A DNA stretch of 61,222 nt from Thauera butanivorans NBRC 103042 (lineage in GTDB: Bacteria; Pseudomonadota; Gammaproteobacteria; Burkholderiales; Rhodocyclaceae), in contig NZ_BCUG01000039.1 of assembly GCF_001591165.1 (NCBI RefSeq), positions 1 to 61,222 on the forward strand, read 5' to 3'. The translations under genes were made by a program, and so were the position numbers. Shown here one piece after another: positions 43,175-52,118 of this stretch. The notes below the pieces were generated by a model that worked only from the letters and a program-made list of their open reading frames with translations, had not been told where the DNA came from and searched no databases. Position 1 is the first letter of the stretch. Every line of letters starts with the position of its first letter.

Positions 43175-45424
43175 TCAGGCGGAATATTTGTATTGGTATT
43201 GATAACCCTGGTAACCGAAACGGTGCCGCTGTCGCTGCAGGTCCAGGCCATTGAAAACGAATCCCTTGACGCTCACGCCACCCTGCTCCAGGCGCTTGAC
43301 GGCTTGGTCCAGCTCGCCGATCGGATGGCGGCCTGCCCGTGCGACCAGAAGCGTGGCGCCCGTCAGGCGGCCAACGATCACGGCATCGGACACGGCAAGC
43401 ACGGGAGGCGCATCGACGATCAGCACATCGCATTGCGTCTCCAGGCCGTGCAGCAGCGCCGCGAAACGCTCATGCATCAACAACTCCGAGGGATTGGGCG
43501 GGATCTGGCCGGTCGTGACGATGGACAGGCCCTCGACGATGGTCGGGCGCACGATCGATTCGAGTGACAGGCCGCTGGTAATGAACTCGGAAATCCCGCC
43601 ATTGCGCGGCAGCGCGAATTCCTTGTGGATGTGCCCTTTGCGCAAGTCGGCATCGACGATGATGACGCGCTTGCCACTCTGGGCCAGCACGGCGCCGAGA
43701 TTCTTGGAAATGAAACTCTTGCCGACGTCTGGCGCCGGACCGGTGATCAGCACTGAACCACGATCTGCCCCCAGCAGCGCGAAATGCAGCGTGGTGCGCA
43801 GGCTGCGCAGGCTTTCCACCGCGCCGTCGTCCGGATGCGCCACGGCCAGCAGTTCTCCAGCATTCCTGCCGCGCTTGATGCGGCGATCGATCTCTTCCTC
43901 GGCCTTGCTCTCCGGCACGGTGGCATACACGGGTAGCGAGAGTTCCCGCTCGATGGTCTCGGGGTCTTCGACGACCACCCGCAGGGCGCGAATCGCCCAG
44001 ACCGAGCCCAGGCCGATCAGGGCACCGAGCACTCCCGACAGCAGCACGATGAGCGCCTTGCGTGGGGCGATGGCCTGATGCGCGGTAACCGCGCTGTCGA
44101 TGATGCGCACGTCACCTACCGTGCCCGCCCGGGCGACGCGCAGTTGCTGCGCGCTATTGAGCAGGTTGGTGTAGAGCGCGGTGGAGACCTCGACGTCGCG
44201 ATGCAGCCGCAGCGCGGTCTGCTGCGTATCCGGCAGGCGGGAAACGTCCTTGTCCAGGGTGCTGCGCAATGCCCGCAGACGGGCGATCTGCGAGTCCACC
44301 GACTGGACCTGCGGGTGCTCGGCGGTGAAGCGCTGGCGAAGCTCATCGCGTTTCTGCTGCAGCACGACGATGTCGTTGTCCACTTTGACGATGGAACTGA
44401 GCATCGCTTGCGTTTCCATCGTCAGGTCGATGGAGCCGCGGTTCTGACGGTAGTTGTTGTAGGCAGCTTCCGCCGTATCCAGCTCGTTCTTGAGTTCCGG
44501 CAACTGGGCCTCGAGGAAAGCCAGCGTGGACTCCGCTTCCGCGGAGCGGTATTCCACGTTCTGCCGTACATAGGCATTCAGTACCTCGTTCAGGATGGCC
44601 GATGCCCGGGCCCGATCGGTGTCGGAGAAAGTGGCTTCGATCACGTTCGACTGGCGGGCGCGCTCCCGTACCTCCAGGACACCACGCAGCGAGGCGATCG
44701 CCTCGGCCTGGCTGCGCCGGGATACGTCGAAACGGGTGCCGGGACGTGCGACGAGCTCGGCCACGAACAAGCTGACGCGCTCGCCATTGACCGGGATGCC
44801 CACGGCGCCTTGTGCAAGCAGGATGCCGTCTTCATCGAGAAGCCGGAACTGCTCGCCCTCATCCACGACGAGGGTCAGCGGCATGCCGACGAGATCCGGC
44901 GCCACCTCGAGGCTTTGCACCGTGATGCGTTCGCCTCCCCAGGCATGACCGGACAGGCCGAGGAGCGGCTCAGCCGGAGCATCGGCATTGGCGTGGCGAC
45001 GAGCCAGGGCGCGGCCGACGATCGGAAAATACCTTGGCTCGGCGACAATGGTGAGGTTGAGGCGTTCGACGACACGGCCGAGGATCATGCGCGAGCGCAG
45101 GATCTCGAGTTCTGCGGCCACCGAGGTGGAGTCGCCCAGCACGGCCTCGACGTCGCGCAGGGCGGCAATTCCGCCCTTGGCCGTACCCTTGTCCTCCACC
45201 TGCAGCATGGCGTCGGCACGATAGATGGGAGTGGACACCAGTGCGACGAACACGCCCACGGAGACTGCAAAAGCGGTGATGCTCAGGATGAGCCACTTCC
45301 ATTCGAACAAGGTGGCGATGATTTCACCCACATTGATGAAATCGTCCCCCTTGCCGTGCTGGCTGGGCATGTGCTTGTGTCGAGTCTCGTCGAAGGGAAC
45401 AGCGTGCGGAGTTTGTCGAGCCAA
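43175..45424 (-). CDS. Wzc-like polysaccharide co-polymerase / BY-kinase
   Basis: 749 residues from a TTG at 45424 with AGGAAG eight bases upstream; an ATG at 45370 has no comparable site. Wzz domain near the N-terminus (NVGEIIATLFEWKWLILS), transmembrane helices at about 42-62 and 445-467, and a coiled coil between. The C-terminal kinase has Walker A GPAPDVGKS, A' VIIVDADLRKG and Walker B VLIVDAPP, and a tyrosine cluster (FGYQGYQYQYKYSA) for autophosphorylation. It controls chain length and export with the Wza-like protein; the LMW phosphatase at 29.7 kb is the expected counter-enzyme. Confidence 0.93.
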   Translation of the reverse strand: MARQTPHAVPFDETRHKHMPSQHGKGDDFINVGEIIATLFEWKWLILSITAFAVSVGVFVALVSTPIYRADAMLQVEDKGTAKGGIAALRDVEAVLGDSTSVAAELEILRSRMILGRVVERLNLTIVAEPRYFPIVGRALARRHANADAPAEPLLGLSGHAWGGERITVQSLEVAPDLVGMPLTLVVDEGEQFRLLDEDGILLAQGAVGIPVNGERVSLFVAELVARPGTRFDVSRRSQAEAIASLRGVLEVRERARQSNVIEATFSDTDRARASAILNEVLNAYVRQNVEYRSAEAESTLAFLEAQLPELKNELDTAEAAYNNYRQNRGSIDLTMETQAMLSSIVKVDNDIVVLQQKRDELRQRFTAEHPQVQSVDSQIARLRALRSTLDKDVSRLPDTQQTALRLHRDVEVSTALYTNLLNSAQQLRVARAGTVGDVRIIDSAVTAHQAIAPRKALIVLLSGVLGALIGLGSVWAIRALRVVVEDPETIERELSLPVYATVPESKAEEEIDRRIKRGRNAGELLAVAHPDDGAVESLRSLRTTLHFALLGADRGSVLITGPAPDVGKSFISKNLGAVLAQSGKRVIIVDADLRKGHIHKEFALPRNGGISEFITSGLSLESIVRPTIVEGLSIVTTGQIPPNPSELLMHERFAALLHGLETQCDVLIVDAPPVLAVSDAVIVGRLTGATLLVARAGRHPIGELDQAVKRLEQGGVSVKGFVFNGLDLQRQRHRFGYQGYQYQYKYSA

Positions 45425-45488
45425 GGGCGGAGCTTCCTGAAGAGGGTTCGATCAAGCGCAATCGTATGCGTACTGGATGGCGCCCACG

Positions 45489-46727
45489 TTACTGGCGGCC
45501 ATTGAAGAGCGGATAGCGTGTTTCGCCGAGGAGGTTGAGCATCTGCGATGTGGGCAGGATGTTGCTCACGACACGATTCCAGCGCGCGACGGCGGCCACA
45601 TCCACGTAGACGATGTCACGGGGGCGCAGCGGGAAGCCTTCGGCCAGCAAGAGTGCGTCGGGCGAACCTGCGTTGAGGTGGAAGAGCTCCGACGTGCCAT
45701 TGTCACTTCGCATCACGTAGATCCAGCTCGGATCGGATGTGATCTGGTTGACGAAGCCTGCTTCGCTGAGCGCTTCGGCCAGCGTGGTGCGCCGCTTGTT
45801 CATGACGAACGAGCCGGGCTCCCTGACCTCGCCCAGCACGAAGATCTTGTTGAGCTGGCGATCGGGCACGTTGACGATGTCGCCGGGCTGCAGCTCGACG
45901 TTCTGCGACACGTCGCCGTCTTCGTACAAGGCCTGCAGATCGACGCGCCACGTCTGGCCGCCGCGCGTGAGCAGCACGTTGCCGTGGTCTGCCTCGGTCG
46001 TGATGCCGCCGGCGCGATTGATCGCCTCGACCAGGGTCATCCTGATGTCGTTGATCGGCTGCAGGCCCGGCTCCCTGACTTCACCGACGACATAGACGCG
46101 CTTGCTGCGGAAGGACACGACGCGAACGTCGAGCTGAACGTTCTCGATGACCTTGGACAGGCGCTGGGACAGGATCTCGCGCACCTGTCGAGGTGTCTTG
46201 CCCGCTACGTCGAGCGTGCCGGCATAGGGGAAGAAGATGGTCCCGTCGTCGGCGACCAGGGTGCCGGACTGCTCGGCAGAACGATAGGAGCCCGCAGGAA
46301 TGGTGATCTCGGGATGGTCCCAGACGATGACGTTGATGATGTCGCCAGGGCCAAGCTGGTAGTCCTGATGGGCGAGGCCGAAGTCGGGCACCGTCGCTGG
46401 CCGCACCGCAGTGCGGCCGCCGGATTGCGTTGCCCGGAATCCGGGCTCGCCATTGCGGACTTGAGCGATGATCAGATCGGCCGTGATCGGGGTGATGGTG
46501 ACGTTGTCCGGAACGGGCTCGGATTGGCGGGCTTCGTCATCGACGATCGGCAGAGGCACCGAAGAAGTCGTCCGCATATCCCAGGCGGAAGTACCGGGGA
46601 TCACCGTGCATGCCGACAGCGCTCCCGCCAGGCCTGCAATCAACCCCGTCCGTACGAACCATTCTCCGCTGCTGATCATGGTGGGCGACAACCCGAAAAA
46701 TGATGACGAAAGCCATTTGCCTTTCAT
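45489..46727 (-). CDS. Wza-like outer-membrane polysaccharide export lipoprotein
   Basis: 412 residues (or 396 from ATG at 46679). The lipoprotein signal GLAGALSACTVIPG puts the lipidated cysteine within LSAC. The Poly_export domain (YQLGPGDIINVIVWDHPEI, GTIFFPYAGTLDVAGKT) is followed by SLBB domains (VYVVGEVREPGLQPI, IFVLGEVREPGSFVM). It forms the outer-membrane channel for the polymer. First gene of the minus-strand exopolysaccharide operon; the ATG at 46727 has AGGG seven bases upstream. A 276 bp AT-rich gap before it probably carries the operon promoter. Confidence 0.92.
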   Translation of the reverse strand: MKGKWLSSSFFGLSPTMISSGEWFVRTGLIAGLAGALSACTVIPGTSAWDMRTTSSVPLPIVDDEARQSEPVPDNVTITPITADLIIAQVRNGEPGFRATQSGGRTAVRPATVPDFGLAHQDYQLGPGDIINVIVWDHPEITIPAGSYRSAEQSGTLVADDGTIFFPYAGTLDVAGKTPRQVREILSQRLSKVIENVQLDVRVVSFRSKRVYVVGEVREPGLQPINDIRMTLVEAINRAGGITTEADHGNVLLTRGGQTWRVDLQALYEDGDVSQNVELQPGDIVNVPDRQLNKIFVLGEVREPGSFVMNKRRTTLAEALSEAGFVNQITSDPSWIYVMRSDNGTSELFHLNAGSPDALLLAEGFPLRPRDIVYVDVAAVARWNRVVSNILPTSQMLNLLGETRYPLFNGRQ

Positions 46728-47003
46728 TAAGCAGCCCTATCCAAAACCGCCATGATTGCCGGCCGACATCCTTGATGTTCATCAAAACAGCGAAAAACAC
46801 CAAAAATACCCAGCTCGCAATAAAAAACAGGAATGTCAAAAAAATATGGAAATAGGCAGCTAATTCTATTTATCAGCGCCTTGCGGTGCACAATAATACA
46901 TGGATGCTAAGCATTCATGCTTTTATTATTGCTTCAGCATGTAAACGGCGGTTTTCGAACCGGACTGCGAAAAAGGATTGCCGCAGGGACGCGACAGGCG
47001 TGC
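46728..47003 (-). promoter_or_regulatory. AT-rich upstream region of the exopolysaccharide operon
   Basis: This 276 bp stretch between radA and the export gene holds no gene. It is much less GC-rich than anything near it. Two palindromic elements stand out: TTGATGTTCATCAA (46772-46785) and a longer inverted repeat at 46891-46931 (separate entry). A TTGACA hexamer is present on the minus strand but without a well-spaced -10. The operon promoter and its regulator site are probably here; no specific promoter is claimed. Confidence 0.45.
46891..46931. repeat. 41 bp interrupted inverted repeat upstream of the EPS operon
   Basis: CAATAATA (46891-46898) and TATTATTG (46924-46931) enclose an inner 21 bp palindrome centred on ATGCTAAGCAT with CATG outside on both sides (one mismatched pair) and a four-base bulge CTTT. 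It lies about 165 bp upstream of the export gene start and 73 bp after radA. No T-run follows, so an operator is more likely than a terminator. Confidence 0.6.
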
Positions 47004-48374
47004 TCAAGCCTGCTCGCGCATCCGCTCGAGCGCCTCTTCAACACGATCGACGGCGATCACGTTCAGGCCTTCGATCGCCTGGCGCGGCGCATTGGCCCTG
47101 GGGATGATGGCGGTATCGAAGCCGAGCTTCGCCGCTTCCCTGAGCCGCTCCTGACCGCGGGGCGCCGGACGGATTTCGCCCGCGAGCCCCACTTCGCCGA
47201 AAACCGCCAGCCCTTGCCGCAGCGGGCGGTCGCGCAATGACGAGACGATGGCGAACAGGATGGCGAGATCGGCTGCTGGCTCGGTGATCTTGACGCCGCC
47301 GACGGCATTGACGAACACGTCCTGGTCGTAGCACACGACGCCCGCATGGCGATGCATGACGGCCAGCAGCATCGCCAGCCGGGTCGGCTCCAGGCCCACC
47401 GACAGGCGCCGGGGATTGGGGCTTTGCGCCGAATCGACCAGGGCCTGGATCTCGACCAGCAGCGGGCGCGTGCCCTCCTGGGTGATCAGCACGCAGCTTC
47501 CCGCCACCTGCTGGGCATGCTGCGACAGGAAGATCGCGGAAGGATTGGAGACGCCTCTCAGGCCCCGCTCGGTCATGGCGAACACACCGAGCTCATTGAC
47601 CGCGCCGAAGCGGTTCTTGAAAGCCCGGATCAGCCGGAAGCTGGAATGGGTGTCGCCTTCGAAATACAGCACGGTATCGACGATGTGCTCGAGCACGCGC
47701 GGGCCGGCCAGCGTGCCGTCCTTGGTGACGTGGCCGACCAGGATCAGGCTGGTGCCGCTCTGCTTGGCGAAGCGCGTCAACTGCGCCGCGCACTCGCGCA
47801 CCTGCGCCACCGACCCCGGTGCGGACTGCAGGGTTTCGGAATACACGGTCTGGATCGAATCTATGACGGCCACGCGTGGCCGGGCGTCGCGCAGCGTCTG
47901 CAGGATGCGCTCGAGATTGATCTCGGCCAGCATCTGCAGCTCGGATGGCGGCAGCTGCAGGCGGTGGGCGCGCAAGGCCACCTGCTCGCCCGACTCCTCG
48001 CCGCTGACATACACGACCTTGTGGGCGCCGGACAGATGCGACAGCGCCTGCAGCAGCAGGGTCGACTTGCCGATGCCCGGGTCGCCGCCGATCAGCACGA
48101 CGCCGCCCGCGACCAGGCCGCCACCCAGCACGCGGTCGAACTCGTCGAGCCCGGTCGGCTGGCGCGGCTCCTCGCGCGGCTGCAGCGTCGACAAGGGCCT
48201 GAGACGGCTGGTTTCGCCCGCCAGCGCGGCGAACCGCCCGCCCGTTGCCGGAGCGGCGGTGATCGCGGTCTCCACCAGGGTATTCCAGGCCTGGCACTGC
48301 GGGCATTGCCCTTGCCAGCGGGCCACCTGCCCGCCGCATTCGCTGCAGACGAAAGCAGTCCTTGCTTTTGCCAT
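47004..48374 (-). CDS. radA: DNA repair protein RadA
   Basis: 456 residues. N-terminal zinc finger (FVCSECGGQVARWQGQCPQC), RecA-like ATPase with Walker A GGDPGIGKST, the KNRFGAVNELGVF box (RadA-specific KNRFG) and a C-terminal Lon-like domain (about 285-456; GGVKITEPAADLAIL). RadA drives branch migration in recombinational repair. Its ATG overlaps the LysR gene stop by one base. Confidence 0.95.
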   Translation of the reverse strand: MAKARTAFVCSECGGQVARWQGQCPQCQAWNTLVETAITAAPATGGRFAALAGETSRLRPLSTLQPREEPRQPTGLDEFDRVLGGGLVAGGVVLIGGDPGIGKSTLLLQALSHLSGAHKVVYVSGEESGEQVALRAHRLQLPPSELQMLAEINLERILQTLRDARPRVAVIDSIQTVYSETLQSAPGSVAQVRECAAQLTRFAKQSGTSLILVGHVTKDGTLAGPRVLEHIVDTVLYFEGDTHSSFRLIRAFKNRFGAVNELGVFAMTERGLRGVSNPSAIFLSQHAQQVAGSCVLITQEGTRPLLVEIQALVDSAQSPNPRRLSVGLEPTRLAMLLAVMHRHAGVVCYDQDVFVNAVGGVKITEPAADLAILFAIVSSLRDRPLRQGLAVFGEVGLAGEIRPAPRGQERLREAAKLGFDTAIIPRANAPRQAIEGLNVIAVDRVEEALERMREQA

Positions 48375-49294
48375 CAGCCCTCGGCGTCCGTGTCGCCGGC
48401 CATCCGGACGAACTCCTCACAGACGTAGTCGGCAAATGCCGTGATCAGGCGCGAGCGGAACTTGTCGCGCGGCAGAATGACTTCGAGCGGGGTGTAGATG
48501 CGGGGCTCGAGGCGCACCGCGGCCAGCCGCCCTTCGGCAACGTCGCGCCGGATGGCACGATCCGATGCGATCGCGAAGCCCAGGCCGGCAGCCGCGAGCT
48601 GCTTGATCGTCGCCAGGCTGCCGAGTTCGGCGCAAAGGTTGATTTCGCTTCCGGCGATGCCTGCGGCCTCGAAGAATTCATCGGCGATCTGGCGGATGCC
48701 GTTGCCCGGATCACGGTCGATGAAGGGGTGGCCGATGAGATCCTTGGCCGTCAGCTTGTCGAATTTCGCCAGCGGATGGTCGGGGCTGCAGATGACCATG
48801 AGCTCATCGCGGGCGGCGCTGCGGCGCTCGACGCTACTCTGTTCGGTGACGATCTCGATCAAGCCGATGTCGAGGTCGCGCGCGGCGACGCTGTCCTCGG
48901 TCAGTTTGGAATTCCCGACCACCACACGAGGCAGTACCCGAGGGTATTTGCGCTTGAAACCCTCGAGCACGACCGGCAGCCAGTAGGCCGCGATCGTCGT
49001 GCTGGTGCCGATCTTGATCTGCCCCGCCAGTTCATCGGTCAACTCGGATACGCGCGAATCGAGCTCAGCCGACAGCCCGAGGATACGCTCGGCGTAGGCC
49101 AGCACGAGTTCACCAGCGGGCGTCAGCGTGATCTTGCCGTGGCCGCGGTCGAGCAAGCGCGTGTCGAAGTGCTCTTCGAGCTGCTTGATCTGGAAAGTGA
49201 CGGCCGGCTGAGTCATGTAGAGATGCTCGGCGGCACGGGTGAAGGAGCCGTGCTTGGCCACGGCATGGAATACCTGAAGTCTGCGGTCTGCCAT
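48374..49294 (-). CDS. LysR-family transcriptional regulator
   Basis: 306 residues. Winged helix-turn-helix at residues 3-62 (FTRAAEHLYMTQPAVTFQIK) and a periplasmic-binding-like effector domain (about 90-295; AGQIKIGTSTTIAAYWLPVV, AELGSLATIKQLAAAGLG). The effector-domain style resembles the CysL/CbbR-type subgroup, but the target is not known. It is divergent from lplT across 166 bp with an AT-rich stretch (TTATTAAGTGGATTAGATCA) that would suit LysR binding. Stop overlaps radA. Confidence 0.9.
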   Translation of the reverse strand: MADRRLQVFHAVAKHGSFTRAAEHLYMTQPAVTFQIKQLEEHFDTRLLDRGHGKITLTPAGELVLAYAERILGLSAELDSRVSELTDELAGQIKIGTSTTIAAYWLPVVLEGFKRKYPRVLPRVVVGNSKLTEDSVAARDLDIGLIEIVTEQSSVERRSAARDELMVICSPDHPLAKFDKLTAKDLIGHPFIDRDPGNGIRQIADEFFEAAGIAGSEINLCAELGSLATIKQLAAAGLGFAIASDRAIRRDVAEGRLAAVRLEPRIYTPLEVILPRDKFRSRLITAFADYVCEEFVRMAGDTDAEG

Positions 49295-49460
49295 GGTGTA
49301 GATAAGTATGATTTATTAAGTGGATTAGATCACAAACCGCTCCACATTGGACAGATGTCCGGAGCACTCGGTGAGGGTAGATCGCCTCCTGCGGCCCAGG
49401 CAAGCGCCCATCCGTGTTATAAACCGCGCTTCCCGACCACAGCTGCCCGGTACATTCACG

Positions 49461-50711
49461 ATGCCGCTTGGCTTCTACATCATCATGGCAGCGCAGTTCT
49501 TCTCTGCGCTCGCGGACAATGCCCTGCTCATCGTCGCGATTGCCCTGCTGCGGGACATGGCTGCACCTTCTGAGTACGAGCCCCTCCTGAAGCTGTTCTT
49601 CACGGTCTCCTACGTCGCGCTCGCGGCCTTCGTCGGCGCCTTTGCCGACTCCATGCCCAAGTGGCGGGTGATGCTGATCAGCAACACGATCAAGATCGGC
49701 GGCTGTCTGATGCTGTTCCTCGGCGCCCATCCCCTGTTCGCCTACGCGGTGATCGGGCTTGGTGCGGCGGCCTACTCCCCTGCCAAATACGGCATCCTGA
49801 CCGAATACCTGCCTCATCGCCTGCTGGTCGTGGCCAATGGCTGGATCGAAGGCCTGACCGTCGGTGCGATCATCATCGGCACCGTGATGGGCGGCTTCAT
49901 GATCCTCGACGGCGTCGCCGACGGCTTGATGGCCCTCAGCCTGCCTTTCGTCGATACGCCTTTCGAGGCGGCAGTGCTCGTCATCGGCTCGCTTTACCTG
50001 GTTGCAGCCATCTTCAATCTCTACATCCCCGATACCGGCGTCGACCACAAGCCGCTCAAGAGCAACCCGCTTTACCTGCTGCACGACTTCAACCACTGTC
50101 TGCGGCTGCTGTGGCGCGACAAGCTCGGGCAGATCTCGCTGGCCGTCACCACCTTGTTCTGGGGCGCGGGCGCGACGCTGCAGTTCATCGTGATCAAGTG
50201 GGCCGAGCACAATCTCGGCATGAGCCTGTCCCAGGCATCGATGATGCAGGGCGTCGTCGCGCTGGGCGTCGCGGCAGGCTCCATCGTCGCCGCGCGCTAT
50301 GTGACGCTGCGCAAATCCGTCCGAGTGATTCCGCTGGGCATCGCCATGGGGGTCGGTGTGATTTCGATGATCTTCGTCACCAGCACCAGTGCGGCGATGC
50401 TGCTGATGGTCGCGGTCGGTGCGCTGGCCGGCTTCTTCGTCGTGCCGATGAATGCGCTGCTGCAGCATCGCGGACACATCCTGATGGGCGCAGGCCATTC
50501 GATCGCGGTGCAGAACTTCAACGAGAACCTGTCCATTCTGGTCATGACCGGCACCTACGCCCTGCTGATCATGCTGGGGCTGTCGATCAATACCGTGATC
50601 GTGCTGTTCGGGCTGTTCGTCGCCGGCACGATGCTGCTGGTCAAGCTTCGCCACGAAGCCAATCAGCGCGAATTCGACAGCGCCGCCCTGCTCGAAGACC
50701 GTAGCCATTGA
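49461..50711 (+). CDS. lplT: Lysophospholipid transporter LplT
   Basis: 416 residues from MPLGFYIIMAAQFFSALADN (49461). Twelve-helix MFS protein; the N-terminal AQFFSALADNALLIVA and SNTIKIGGCLMLFLGAHP, AAYSPAKYGILTEYLP are the LplT signature. It flips 2-acyl-lysophospholipids inward for re-acylation. The usual aas partner is not adjacent here. A -10-like TATAAA lies about 40 bp upstream. Downstream, 50719-50744 forms a GC hairpin (GGCGG/CCGCC) without a T-run, convergent with udg. Confidence 0.92.
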   Translation: MPLGFYIIMAAQFFSALADNALLIVAIALLRDMAAPSEYEPLLKLFFTVSYVALAAFVGAFADSMPKWRVMLISNTIKIGGCLMLFLGAHPLFAYAVIGLGAAAYSPAKYGILTEYLPHRLLVVANGWIEGLTVGAIIIGTVMGGFMILDGVADGLMALSLPFVDTPFEAAVLVIGSLYLVAAIFNLYIPDTGVDHKPLKSNPLYLLHDFNHCLRLLWRDKLGQISLAVTTLFWGAGATLQFIVIKWAEHNLGMSLSQASMMQGVVALGVAAGSIVAARYVTLRKSVRVIPLGIAMGVGVISMIFVTSTSAAMLLMVAVGALAGFFVVPMNALLQHRGHILMGAGHSIAVQNFNENLSILVMTGTYALLIMLGLSINTVIVLFGLFVAGTMLLVKLRHEANQREFDSAALLEDRSH

Positions 50712-50747
50712 ACGGCACGGCGGTACGGCCGCAGGCCTGCCGCCCGC

Positions 50748-51662
50748 TCAGCTTCCCTGCTGCATCACTTTGCGGGCAAAGCACAGATCGGCCCAGGCCT
50801 TGCCCTTGTCCTGCGGATTGCGCAGCAGATAGGCGGGGTGGTAGCTGACCACCACCGGAATGCCCTTGTAGTCGAAAATGCGGCCTCGCGCCCTGGAAAT
50901 GCTGATTTCGGTATTCAGCAGCGCCTGGGCGGCGGGGCGGCCCAGCGCGAGCAGCAGACGAGGCTTGACCAGTTCGATCTGGCGCTCGAGATAAGGCAGG
51001 CAGGAGCCGATTTCCGCCGCTTCGGGCGTACGATTGTGCGGCGGACGGCACTTGACCGCATTGGCGATGTACACATTGGCACCGCGTTGCAGCGCGAGCG
51101 CGGCAAGCATGTTGTCCAACAGGCGGCCCGCCTGGCCGACGAAAGGTTCGCCGCGCTGATCTTCCTCACGCCCTGGCCCCTCGCCCACCAGCATCCAGTC
51201 GGCCTCGCGGTCGCCCACGCCGGGCACGGCCTGCTTGCGCTGCTCGCACAAGACACATGCCCGGCAACTGCGTATTTCGGCTTCCAGCGCGTCCCATTCA
51301 AGCGTGGCGATGCGCTTCGGGCGTTCGGGGTCGGGCATGTTGGCGGCAGGCCGGCTCGCATGCGCGGATTCGGTGTGCGCGGCGAAGCCGGACTGCGCCA
51401 ACCCCGTTCGGGGGCCGTGCTCCCGGCTCCACGCCGCATCGCCTCCTGCCCGAGCTTGCGGCCGATGCGAAGGCATGGGGGCAGATGACAGTTCGGCTGC
51501 TGCATCCGCCGCAGGCGCGGCCGGCGACGGCATCTCCGCCACCGCCGTGCTCCCATCGTCGGTTTCCCTGGCTGCCGACCGCAACCGCCAGACCGGACCC
51601 AGACCCATCTCGCGGATGATCGCATCACGCCGGGAGCTTGGCCTGCGCATGGGTGTCGCCAT
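50748..51662 (-). CDS. Uracil-DNA glycosylase, family 4 (Fe-S)
   Basis: 304 residues. The first about 120 residues are low-complexity Ala/Pro-rich and likely disordered. The core has the family-4 motif GEGPGREEDQRGEPFVGQAG, the YIANAVKCRPPHNRTP region, SYHPAYLLRNP, and four cysteines (CRACVLC..., CRPP..., GSCLPYL) in Fe-S spacing. It excises uracil from DNA. It is 4 bp from rimI in the tsaB-rimI-udg unit. Confidence 0.92.
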   Translation of the reverse strand: MATPMRRPSSRRDAIIREMGLGPVWRLRSAARETDDGSTAVAEMPSPAAPAADAAAELSSAPMPSHRPQARAGGDAAWSREHGPRTGLAQSGFAAHTESAHASRPAANMPDPERPKRIATLEWDALEAEIRSCRACVLCEQRKQAVPGVGDREADWMLVGEGPGREEDQRGEPFVGQAGRLLDNMLAALALQRGANVYIANAVKCRPPHNRTPEAAEIGSCLPYLERQIELVKPRLLLALGRPAAQALLNTEISISRARGRIFDYKGIPVVVSYHPAYLLRNPQDKGKAWADLCFARKVMQQGS

Positions 51663-51666
51663 TCGT

Positions 51667-52116
51667 TCAGAGCCTCCGCCGCATCACGATCGCATCCTCG
51701 CGGCCGTCTTCTGCGGAATAGTAGCCTTTGCGCAGGCCGATCTGCTCATAGCCCAGTGCCCGATACAGCGACAGGGCGGGGGTATTGGACGGACGCACTT
51801 CCAGAAAGAACTGCGTCGCCCCCTTGCTGCGCGCATCGCCATGCAGCCATTCGAGAAAGAAGCGCCCGAGCCCACGTCGCTGGGCGCTGCGGATGACGCT
51901 GATGTTGAGCAGATGGGCTTCGTCGAGAACGGCGAGCACGATGGCGTAGGCAAGCATGCAGCCCTCCTCCTTCAGGACCCAGGCTCCATGTCCCGCCGCC
52001 AGCGAATCGAGAAAATTGCCGCGGCTCCAGGGAAACGCATGCAGTGAAGCCTCATGAACCTCGATCCAATCCAGATGCCCGGCCTGCATCGGCACGAATT
52101 CGCAACGTCCCGTCAT
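51667..52116 (-). CDS. rimI: Ribosomal-protein-S18-alanine N-acetyltransferase RimI
   Basis: 149 residues from ATG at 52116; a TTG two codons earlier (52122) overlaps the tsaB stop. GNAT fold: HAFPWSRGNFLDSL, LLNISVIRSAQRRGLGRFFLEWL (acetyl-CoA loop RRGLG) and EVRPSNTPALSLYRALGYEQIG. It acetylates the S18 N-terminus. The location between tsaB and udg is conserved in betaproteobacteria. Confidence 0.92.
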   Translation of the reverse strand: MTGRCEFVPMQAGHLDWIEVHEASLHAFPWSRGNFLDSLAAGHGAWVLKEEGCMLAYAIVLAVLDEAHLLNISVIRSAQRRGLGRFFLEWLHGDARSKGATQFFLEVRPSNTPALSLYRALGYEQIGLRKGYYSAEDGREDAIVMRRRL

Positions 52117-52118
52117 GC

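Noticed and set aside
46728-47003. Sigma-54 promoter (GG-N10-GC) upstream of the EPS operon
   Set aside because: Only a weak partial match (near 46757-46772) was seen; it lacks the conserved TGGCAC/TTGC bases.
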